Below are positions 39,701 to 51,700 of a stretch of DNA of 64,000 nt, piece after piece. Both the position numbers and the translations under genes were made by a program. The notes below the pieces were generated by a model, which worked only from the letters and a program-made list of their open reading frames with translations, was not told the DNA's origin and did no database searches. Numbering within the stretch: position 1 is the stretch's first letter; every line of letters starts with the position of its first letter. Origin of the DNA: Erythrocercus mccallii (Eukaryota > Chordata > Aves > Passeriformes > Dicruridae); contig VZRG01000200.1 of the NCBI GenBank assembly GCA_013397435.1, positions 535,179 through 599,178 of the forward strand, given 5' to 3'.

Positions 39701-42700
39701 ATAAATCGGAACAAGGAATCGGGATTTTTTTTTAATTCATTAGATTGCAGTTGCTGAAAATAGATCCATATACATTTTAAACACCAATCCTGTGCCTCTG
39801 GACTTATTTATGTTTCAGCACAGAAAAACTAGATGTGCGCTTAGGGTATGATCTGTGCCAAGGAGAGCAGGAGTTCCTGCATAAGAGGAAGAGAGTCGTT
39901 GCTGGTGCCCTGAAAAGGGTTCTTCATCTGGAAAGAGATCTACATGGACATGAGGTCTGTATTTTGGAATCCAAGCCTGGGGTGTGGGTGTATTAAAATA
40001 GGATTGGCACAACTCCCCTCAAAAATTCTAGTAATATTTGCGTGTTGATAACAAGCCCATTGATTTGAATGGTAGCAGAGCAGAGGCTCTGTGTGACATA
40101 CCCCACACTCATGTAAAATTTCAGCTCAAGTATTCATCCCTCCAATCTTTTCAATGGGCCAAATTTCTAAGGATGCAATAATACCACTCTTCAGACACAG
40201 TTTCCAATAGTATGGTGCTGCAAGTCAGCAAGATATAAGGCATTGTGTTAGATACAGCCTAGTCAGGCAACTGAAACCAATAGGAAAACAGGAAATTAAC
40301 CTCACATACATACTTCTTAAATCAGTGTTTTGTCACTTCTTCAGGCTTACTTTTTTCTTTCTTCATTCTCAGAACACTCCTTACAAAAAGTAAAAATCTT
40401 TTGTGGTGAAGAAAGAACATTAGAACATTTTATAACAAGTTGAAGTATGTTTTGTTGTCAAGATCCAGGGTGACTTTTTAAGGGAAAACTTATTTTCTTA
40501 CTGGAATTATGTTTGTTAAATGAATGCTGTCCAAAGAATCAGCAGAGTTCAAAGAACTTCCTTAATCCATTTAAATTGCATTTATTGCAATTTGTCGTTG
40601 TTTATAATAAAGTCACATCATCTATTCTTAATCGTTGCAATCCCAATTATAGAGAGCAAAGGTAGGAAGGAAGGTTAAAATGACTGCATATTCAAACTCA
40701 TTCAAGCATTGGGGTTAAGAGTCTCTGGAGGTTAATTTTAATAAGGTACTGGTAAAGATTGGCTAAGTGGTGATATAATTCATTGTCCTCCAATGAATCT
40801 GCTGAAGAAATTCTGAGAACTGTAATTAGACTTTTCCAAGTAGCAAGGGAGTAACTTCCTGAGCATAATACTTGTGTTTTGGACAGGTCCCAGTAATAGC
40901 TGTTATGGCAACAGGCGGAGGTCTCAGAGCAATGTCAGCTATGTTTGGCCATCTCTTAGCTCTTCAGAAGCTAAATCTGTTGGACTGTGTCACCTATCTC
41001 ACCGGGGCTTCTGGCTCAACATGGTGCGTATAGAAAATGAGATTGTATGTGGAATGACTGTGACTCCTTTTCCACACAGTAAGAGATGCATCTCTTTCAA
41101 AAACTTACGTTGTTAACAAGTGAACATAGTTCCCTCTTGAAGCTCTTACTGTTGGCTCTCAATTATAACTTCAGTTTAGGCTCACTGATCCTCTTTCATT
41201 GATTAAAGTGATTGTGTAAATGTATCAATTTTCCAAAAGCATCTAAATAAATGGGTGGTTTTCTAACATATCTCTTCCTTAGGACCCTAGCAGACCTGTA
41301 TGAGCATGCTGACTGGTCACAGAAGTCTTTGGAGGGGCCACTTAAAGCAGTAAAAGAACAAGTGACAAAATGCAAACTCAACCTTATGTCTATAGACCAT
41401 CTGAAGTATTATCACAAGGAACTTGCTGAAAGGGCAAAAGCAGGGCATGTGCCATCTTTTACAACTCTGTGGTCACTTGTTCAGGAGATGTTCTTACATG
41501 AACGGGTAGGTACATGGTCCTGCCACATGTTTGGGAAACAGCCACTTACTTTCTTTAGAGCTTTACTCTTTGAGAGCACAATGCAATGTGTGTAACAAAT
41601 ACAAAGAGAGTGAGTCACCCCAAGTTTGTAAACTATGACAGAGGATCCTGTAGCCAGGATTTTCCAGAGTGGATAATCATTTGAAGGTGCCTCTGTCCTA
41701 GGGTTCCCAACAGCTAGCAACTTCAATAGGCAAACTTCTAGAAAGAACTGAGGAATTCCCACCCCCACCCTCCCTGAAAAATCAGATTTTCAGTCTGTTA
41801 TTAGTTTGACATTTAAAAGTTAGAGTAATTTGTCCTCATGTGAATATTTATCTCCACTTTAGTAAAGAGCTGAGGGATGCAGGCAGTCAAGGCACTTAAA
41901 TATTCTAATGAAGAAGTTACTAGGTGCTCAAAAGGAAACCAGGAAGGAAAGTGCAGGAATGTGAAGGAAAAGATCTCTTACAAAAATGTGACTTACAGAT
42001 TCCTCTGTGTTGTAAAATATCTGTTCTCAACCTTTAATTTTTTACTTGGGTAGATTGTGCCAGTATTGTGCTCTTACAGAAGTTTACTGTGATTTTTTAA
42101 TCTCACTGATTAGCCAAGAAAGTACAAACTCACAGACCAGCGCAAGGCATTGGAGCATGGACAAAACCCGCTGCCTTTCTACGCAGTCCTCAATGTGAAA
42201 GAGGAGAAGTTTGGTACTTTCAAATTTAGAGGTAAGTGTTCCTGGAATTTCTTCCGATTCTGGGTATGAACTAAAGAGGATTTGGAGGGAGATGTGTATG
42301 TGTGGAGAAAAAAGGGGAATACATCTGTTGCTTGCCCTGACTCAGTTACTTGCCCTGACTCAGTATTCGTATTTTAATAAAATGTTTGTATTTTTTGCAA
42401 ACTACTGGGTGTTGGTTAGAAAGAGCACATCTGCTGGATAACAGCCTCAGCCATAAAAACAGGACATTGATTAAAAATCTCTGGTGAAGTTCTATTTTTG
42501 CAACAGACATTGTGAGCGAGTAGGAAATCATCTGATCTTTTCCTGCCACACCTATAAAATGGCTTTGATGCTTCCTTAGTTTCTAGGGGTGCTCTGAATT
42601 GTAATTGTCACTTCCTAAATATGACACTGATGAGGGTATGAAAATGGAGTGGAGTATGACTGCTGTGATGGGTGTGATAAGACATCCTTTGAATGGACAT

Positions 42701-45700
42701 AGGCCACATGCAACAAAAGGTGTTAAAAGCAGTAGATACTGGAAAGAAAAGCAATTAGTCCTTATGCTTATCTATGTTTATAGCTACTGTTCTACTGTAA
42801 TGCCTGTGCAGGACAGCTTGAGCCAGAAAACTGCATGTCCATGCCACGCTGTGATAATTTCTAGTGTGTTTTCAAGCTGCTTTGTTACATCTTGTAGACT
42901 GGCAGTTTTGGGTTAATAGAGCTTTCATGCCAGTCACTCCTTACAATTCACACCACTCTTGCATGAAGTACAGTTGATGCTCTTGATTTAGAGAGACAAG
43001 TGCAATCCCAGAACATTTATACAGAAATAGCTACCTAAGCATTTGAACCTAGTGTTAGAACTTTTCTGAGCTGAAAAAGCTGGTTCCTTTTGGTTTCAAA
43101 TAATCTCTCAGTTTGTATGGAAGTAGACAGTGCAGCTTGCAGTACAAATGTGAGAATAGTACAGAGCTGCTGAGACAAGCAAGATCCTTGGGAAGGTTTT
43201 GGGGTTTCATTTTTACTGCAGCAAACATGCCTCATGTAAATTCTTTGTAGAGTGGGCAGATTTCTCTCCTTACGAAGTGACCATACCAAAATATGGAGTC
43301 TCCATTCCTTCAGAATATTTTGACAGCGAGTTCTTCATGGGAAGGCGAGTGAAGAAGCTGCCAGAATCTCGGATCTGCTATCTGGAAGGTGACATAGCAG
43401 TGCTATAGAGTTAATCACAGCATCGTAGAAAGCATATTTGCTAGCCACAGGCACAACACTCCTTGCCATCACATCTACTTTAGGTCTTAAATCAATGGAC
43501 TTTTTACCCCTTTCATACACTTCTGGTCTTTGGCTATCTTCTTTCCTCCAGTCCTCCCTTTTCACCTGGGTAGATTTGGGAAAGTTGCAGCATGCTTCTT
43601 TCTAAACCAAACAAGATGGTGGAAGAGGCAAGTTGAGAATATAATAAGCATTCCTTCCCTGATCAGTCTCTAACTCTTCAACTTCAAAAACTGTATTTCT
43701 AGACAGAGCATTACTGGGGTAGAATTGGAAGGAGCTGAGAATAAAATATGTCATCTAGAACAATCCACAAAGGCAGGAGCTATGTGACCTTTGTGGTTTG
43801 AGGATGGTGTCACTAATCTTCTCTGCTCATAAGGTTGAAGGAAGGCCTTTTGACCTCCAACAACTACTTTGACTGGCCATTTTGCCACTGAAGGTGAAGA
43901 AAGGGAAAAAACAGCTAGTCAGAGGAACCCATCTTTCCCAGGCAGATTTTAAAGTCTTATGAGTGATTTAGTTTTGATACCAAAAACAAGGGTAGAGGAG
44001 AAAAAACTCATATTTCTCCCACTAGAGATTCAATTTGTTCCTTGTGTAAGTACCTGGCATAGAGCTTAATGAGAAAGGATAGTTCTTGCTTTTCCAAAAG
44101 CAGACCCATAAATGGAGCCAATTCTATTTTAAACTTGGACCAGCTGCACTCCACAGAAACAAAACATGCCTGGAAGGAAAAAACGAGTCTTAGATCAGTT
44201 TTAATAATATATCAGTTTAAAGAACACCTTTATGCTTACATGGCTTCACCATGCTTTCAAAGCCTACTTTCTCTCACAGGTACACAGGGAATTTTCTACA
44301 ACATCATTTGGGTGACTGATACCTCTTACTTTGTTACTCTGTACTGTGCAGTGAATATTCTGTGTGTAGTTGCCTCCTGAGTAAGAGCACTGAAGTGCTT
44401 ACACAAGTATGTTTGAGCTCTCTGAGGCCTGCTGCTTAAGTTGTCATGATGGGGTCAGGTTGGGTGGACTAATAGTGTGTAGCATGGGTATTTGCAACAG
44501 TCAGTGGTTAACGTGTGATAGCGCATATGTTTTTACTTGCAGGTCTTTGGACAAACATCTTTACTAGGAATTTGCTGGATGGCTTGTACTGGTCCTCAAA
44601 TTCAAATGAATTCTGGGAACGATGGTCCCAAGATATGGTAGATATAGGTAAGAGTTTCTAAAGTGTTGCTTCACTGTGGATCTTCCAGCATGATTTTAAT
44701 CTGTATCAAAATGATTGTTATACCCTTGTCTCTTCTGCCTCTTCTGCCTCTTCTGCCTCTCTCCTCCCTCTCCTCTCTTTTCCCCAGAGGCATGCTTCAT
44801 GCTACTACAAATGTTTTTCATTTAAAGTTTCCTCATGGTCTGTTAAATGACTTTGCCTGCAACTGCAGATGGGAAGGTTGGCTTTTACTTGTGGGCAAAA
44901 GTACAAAGCCAGTATGTCATATGAAAGAGTAAAACACAAAATCTGTGTCTGCTTTAAAGAAAACTAAATACCTCTTTGGTAAATGACATGTGTCATGTGC
45001 AAATATTTTCTAGCAGTCTGCAAAGAAACAGGGATTAGAGGGACCCAAGGAAGCCAACAAGGGCAGCTATCCAGCAGAGGTGTCTGGCAGGGCATATTGC
45101 CGTTATTTTTTTCTCTATTTCATGGTTTCTTCTCTATTTCAGAAAAACATTCTCCTGAGGAAGACGTTACTGTTATTGAGCCTCCATCTTGTTTGTCAGG
45201 AAAGTTGTATGAAATGTTTCAGGACATTATGACCAAGCGTCCGCTACTGGGAAAGTCACATAACTTCCTGAGAGGCTTAGAGTTTCATAAGGATTATATC
45301 CATCAGAAAAAATTTATTGAATGGAAAGGTAACTGCAACAAAGAGTTAGCTGCACTTTGCAGGTAACATCTCAGATTTTGTTTTTTAGACTTTGGAAAAC
45401 TCATATTTATTTCAGGGTTTGGAAATCAGCTGAGTTGGATCTATGTTCTTGGTGCCTGTTTCTTTAGGGTAACAGGCTAAAATGGGCTAGTCCATGGACT
45501 GCTCTTTCACCTCCAGAAGATACCCGTAATTTGTGTCAAGAAATGCTTTTCTATAGGAACTCTGTCACTCTGCATAGGTACAGTAGTCAAAAGATTTAAG
45601 AAGGGCAAAATCTTTTGAGGTCAAGAAACAAAGGTGACACCAGAAGCATAAAATAGCAGGTTATTATGTGGATCAGATGAAGGAAAGGACTAGTTGCAAG

Positions 45701-48700
45701 GATGTGGTTGCCCATATGTCTGGTGTTTCTGCCTGATGAATTATCCATCCAGAGACCTCTCTTTAACCCCTTAGAACAGAAATACCAAAATTCAACTACA
45801 GAAAATTAAAATCACATAGGTTTAGACTGTAAATGTTAAACAGATACATAGACTTGATGTATAAATTGAAGAGCGAATTTCTATGGCCTTTGCTCTCTAG
45901 GCAGGCAGAGTAAACAGCAATAGTTTTACCTCAAAACCTATGAAACAATCTGTGAAATGATAGCAAGGTGATGGAGCTGAGTTTTCTGCATCAGAAACCT
46001 TCCTGTAATCCCAGCATCTTCATTTATTCTATCAACAGGTAGCAATGTGGGAGGACCCCACACTATTGAGGTAAATCTGCCTTCTCTGAGCCCTTATCTT
46101 TGGCAAGCTGCATTTTCTCTCCCATTTTAGGCAAGTTACAATGTGTTTTGTTCCTCTCTGCCCTGCTACACAGTTTGCTGACAATGGCAAGAGACGGTGG
46201 TGCTTTTCTGTGGATTAAGGCAGAGCCCACTGTGTGTTATCTGCTTTTAAAATGTTCAGTAAGCGAACAGTCTGTGTCCTAGAAGGGTCTGCTCTAAGAA
46301 AACAAATAAAAAAAAGTAAAAAACCCCACGTAGCATAGAAAGGGTGGGTGAGAGAAGGCGCAAGCAAGTAGCTTCAGAAGATGGATGAAGGATGAAATTG
46401 TCAGTCAGTAAATGTTGAAAAACATGACTGTCCTTTTATTTGCTGACCATTTGGTGAAGACAAATGGGTAGAAGCAGATTTCAAGGAGGATTTTGAGGAA
46501 GTGTGCATAAGAACAGGGTATGTCAGGGTAGATATTCTACAAATAAAGTAAAATATGTGAAAAGCACAAAATGCAGAGTGGGAAAAGGGAAACTGAAAGT
46601 CTGGAGTGGGAAAAATTAGCAGGTTTTCCATCTTATTTTTGTTGCCTTCATAAGATCAAGCTAAACCCAGGAATGGATCCATTTCTAGGAGTAAGAGGAC
46701 ACGCCAGGTCTGTGAGCAGAAATGACAGTCTTGTGGTAGATGAAGGCTTGAGAATAGAGCTTTGTTTTAAAGGCTTCCCCACAGCTCAGGATATCTGACA
46801 TATTAAAACAAGACTTTCAACGCCTAATTTTCCTGATGAGAAATTGAACTAATAATCTGGAATTAGCATAATGCATTTACAGTAGCATTCATACTTCCAA
46901 GGGTATTTCTGAGAGAGGATTTCTTTAAAATATCTATTTGGATGTGGGATAGAAGAAGGGATTCTTACAATAAAAATGTCTACTTCTAGTTCACATATGC
47001 AGCTGTGAGTAAATGTTGCAAAGTTCCATCTCTGCGATAAAAAACCAGGGTAATGGAATTTCACCTAAAAAGGTTTACTGGGCCAAAAAACCCTAAAAAG
47101 TATGCTCTGTTTCTCATGTGAGGGACTGAAAGCAAATGTCTCTTATTACAGTTGAATCTGTGAATTCTCAGCAGCCTTGAATGCTAAAATAAACACATTT
47201 TGTAAAGACCTGACAGTGAGGGAATGGAAAAATCATAAATTATTACTTCAAGCTGCTGTGAAGCTTTCCAGGATATGGAACAAGCTAGATTTACTCTGCA
47301 TGGTTTAAATCAGCTCTTCAGAATGAGGCCAAGGAAGCAGAGTGATTGAATGAATTGAAATGCTGGAACTTATCAACAGTATTTCTGTGATCAACAATTT
47401 CTTAAAATGCCTAAACACAATGATTTAAGGCTCAAGTATTCTGTTCTGGGTTTTACTACCCCATTTTGTGAACTTGAGGAACACTCTTAAACCACTATTT
47501 TAATATTTAAAACTATGGCAAAATGTTCTCTGTTCCCTGGGACTGAAAGTGTATTAGAGGAACAGTGGAGGACCTTGCTGTCTACAGGGCAAGCTGGTTG
47601 CTAGCGGAGAAGTAAGAGTCTAGCTATCAGAAACTGGCTTTAGATTTCAACTTACCTGTTGGTGCAATCCCCCTTTGGCATTAATGCGAGGTTTAATTAA
47701 TTCAAGCAGTATTTTAAGCTGTTGGTAGGTGATGTTGTGTGCATGATGCAGTATTTTTTTACAGCATGGCTAAGACAGTTTATATGAGATCACTAAAAGT
47801 GAGTTGAAGTCAGACTTTTCAACCTGAGAGAGGAGTCTAACCCTGAGAAGGTAAAAGAAAAAAAGAGCAATGCAAAAGTGCAGTGATGTATTGCATTTGT
47901 TAGTTGTGTTGCTACACTGTGAAATTGTTTTTGTTGTTTGCATTTTTCCCAGTTCTTAGAGGGAAAAAAAAATCTGTTGAAGTCTGTATTCTGTGAAAAA
48001 TGACTCCCCAGAGCAGCTGTGAGGTCAGTGGAGTCTGTGTCTCACCTGTCCTCTGTCTGGCTGCCCCATGGCCTGCTTTTGTGGGTGTGCCTGGGAGAGT
48101 GTGGAAACAGGCCAGGTGTGTCCAGATGTGCAGTTTGAAGGACATGCTCCTGAGGCTGTGTTTGTGGGCTCATGTTGTGGAGGGAGGTGACCCTGGTCTC
48201 GAGGGTAACCAAGGAGCTCCCCTTAGCATGTAGCACAGACAGAATTACTCACTCTTCCTTTCCTAAAAGTGCCCCACTAACTATATTAAAATGTTTTTCA
48301 GACACTGTGCTGGACGGTTTTCCTAACAATCTGACACCGCTGCAGAAATATCTTTGTCTGATAGATGTTGGCTATTTCATCAACACCAGTGGTGCAGCAC
48401 TTTTCAAGCCAGAGAGGAATGTAGATGTCATTATATCCCTTGACTACGGTTTGGGGCATGTGTTCAAGGTGAGAAGATTAATTTACTCTGCTCCTTGCAG
48501 AATAAAACTTGTCTTATTAAAACTTTCAAGTGGCTGTCTGAATCTTAATCATATATACCTTGAAGGAGGAAAAAAAAACCAGAAAGAAATAAAGAAATTT
48601 CCTTCAAGAATGGAACTATAGAGACTGTTAGGCTCCTCTTTTCTGTAGGGGATTACAGGATATACTTCCTAGAATCCTCAAGGAATTGCAGTAACAACTG

Positions 48701-51700
48701 TTTGCTGGAGACATGCCTGTGACCTCTCCTAGTCTGTCATGACAAATTCTGAGTGTGAGTTTGGGTCATTCACTGGTAAAAAACGTTATAGGTTGATAAG
48801 TGGCATTGTCTGACTTATGTTGAGTGGTGATCGAAAGTAAGATTGTACTGTGGCTACTTTGGACTACACAATTCATTCATACTGTTTCTAGGGGAAGAGT
48901 TAAGATGCTACAGTATTTCCAAGATACCTGAGTAAGCCTGATTCTTTTCTTAGAGCTTTAACTCCATGACATTCTGTGCCCACAGCAATTAGAGATGACA
49001 TACAAATATTGCAAGATACAAAATATCCCATTCCCCAAAGTGGAGCTAAGTCCAGAAGAAGAGAAGAACCCAAAGGAATGTTATATATTTGCGGATGCAG
49101 AGGACCCCAGAGCACCTATAGTAATCCATTTTCCCTTGGTGAATGATACCTTTAAGGAATTCAAGGAGCCAGGTAAGTGCAGTCAACAGAACTGTGCACT
49201 GTGCTCTACCCCTGGTATGTGTTATGTGTCCATTGATGGCAGGCAGAAGAACAGCCTCCATACTCCTGCTGATTGTTCTCCACTTGAAAAGCACAGGGGA
49301 CACAGTTCTGGGCAGCTCAGTGCCACACTGCCTCCTCCAGCCCTGCCAATGGCAGATGGCTCCTGTCACTGTCCCTTGCAGCAGAGCTGCAGGTCTTCCT
49401 TGCTTGTGCCTGATGCCACGTCCTGCCAAGGGACATGTGCAGAGTGCTGGAGTTTTTCTGGCCCTGGGAAGAGGGAGAGCAAAGAAAGGCCCAGAGAGCT
49501 GTGGTAACAGGGAGATAAGGGCCTCCTGAAGGACCTGCTGGTGAGCTGGAAAGCAGCAGCTGCAGCAGGAGCTGGCCCTTGGGCCATCCAGCCCCAGGGT
49601 TGGCCCTGCACCTCTGCCTTCCCCAGGCAGGCTGTCTGTGGTGAAGAGGGAGATGCAGGTGCAGAGGGAGCCTCCTTCCCAGGCCTAGAGGGACAGCAGT
49701 CTTGGGCACAGGGACCTGGGCAGGGGGAGCATGTGTGGCTGTGGTGGGAGAGGCTCCATCTAGTGCTGGGTAGGAGCTGGGGCAGAGCAGACAGATGTGG
49801 GGCCAGCCTGGGATGTGCAGCTATCTCTGCACAAGTGTCTGGGGCAAGCTCCTTCCAGCTTTACCCAAAATTCTGTTGGGGCTCTGAGCAGGACCAGAGC
49901 AAGATGGAAATCTCTGAGGGAGCATTTGGGAAGGGTAGGAGCAGCAACAAAAAGTAAAGGTACTTTTCACAAAGTAAAGGATGTTCAGTGATGCTCAGTG
50001 AATATGTACAGTAAGAGCTAAACCAAGAAAATCACATTTAGAAACTCTGTGGATGAAAAGAGGAGATACTTTGTAGAAGGAGCTAAGCTTGTTCAGTGGA
50101 AGCTGGAAATGGTCCAAATGGCAATGTGTGTGAGATCCAGCCACTGAGCAGCGGGTGGCAGGTAAAGATTTTGGAATCTCTCTGAATGAAAAATAGATTA
50201 AATGCTGCAGAGCAGAGCAGCTGTTGCCAGTTCTCTGTGCTCCAGGCCCAAACTGGTGAGCTTTGACACTCACCTGCATGTCTCTGAGCAGTTGGTGATT
50301 CATCCATCAAGCCGACAACCAGCAACTGATGTGGGTGGTTGGAGGAGGAGCTCCTTGGCAACCTGCTTTCATGGATTTCAAGTTTAACAGTGGAGTTTTT
50401 TGTTTCTAAGGGGATGAGAGACATCTTTTGGAATGTGGGTACTTATTTTTCTTGTTTTTAACTATTTCAATTCTAAAAGGACTCAGCTTGTGAAGTGCCC
50501 TCTTGCAGTGCAGCAGTTACAGACTGTGCTTCTGTGTGCTTGGGGCAGATGTAGCTTTATCTGCATGTGGACAGCATAGATAATACGTCTCTCTGAGCAT
50601 TGTGAGGCTCAGTGAAGCAACACTGGATATTTTGAATTCAGCCACTTTCTAGTGGTAGCCTATGCCTAGCACCCTGAGATCACACTATCCAGAAACCACC
50701 AGATTAGACTAACACCTGCCATATCTCAAGCACAATTCTTGTGTCTTTTTCATGAGGTTCTGGTTGAAATCATAAGGAATATCTCAGCTGTCTGTTTGTA
50801 GCCCTGCTGATAGTCATCTCACATTACATTAGTGTTTTGGGCATATTTGGTTCAGACTGCAATGAGATAGGCAAAAAAACCAGCAAAGAAAGGTAGCTAA
50901 AAATTTTGTAGAAATGTAATTATGAGACTGCCAAAGTCCTTGGTGCAGGTAATTAGGGGGTCCTTTCAAGCAAAACCATTGATGTAACAGGGAGTATGGA
51001 TGTCACCAATTCCAAGAGGCATAACTCGAGGCCAGGTTAGAGTCTGATGTAGGATGCTCTGGTCCCTTTGCACTCTGCAACAGGCAGTCCTATGTCATCA
51101 TAAGGCCTCCTTGTATGTACTAGGCTGTCACTCACTCTAGCTGGCAGACATGCACTTGTCACCACTAATCCAGGGGATACCATGGATTTTGAAGTGTTCC
51201 ACGTGTGTGTCTTTGTCTGAGAGTCAGACTTACAGGGTTTGGGAAAGGATGTGGACCCATGGGCATGCTGCCCAGGAATGATGTCTGCAGGGGCAGGACA
51301 AGGAGGAATGTAAGAATTTGTGCCTGCTCTGCTGAGGGATTTCTAGGTCTGAGCTTTAGCAGGAGAGGAAGGAGGAGTAGCTGGGAAAATTGACCAGGAA
51401 TGGCTCTTTCAAGCTGTGGAGTGGGTTTGCAGTATCTCCTGGGGGCTGTTTTTAACAGTGGGTCCTGCCAAGTAGATCAGTCCCCTGCAACACTATGTGC
51501 TAGTATTCCAGGTTCATCTCACTGTGGTGGCTTTTGTCTTTCTCTGCAGGGGTAAAGCGTAGTCACTCAGAGATGGAAGAAGGCAAAGTAAATCTGGAGA
51601 ACAACTGCTCACCATACTACCTCATTAGGCTAATCTACTCCTCTGAAAATTTTGATAAACTTGTGAACCTGAGCAAATACAACATCCTCAATAACAAAGA

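Noticed and set aside
49317..49957. Several overlapping 80-170 codon frames on both strands in intron 19
   Set aside because: Explained by local GC-richness, which lowers stop-codon frequency; only the exon 19 frame is coding up to 49172.
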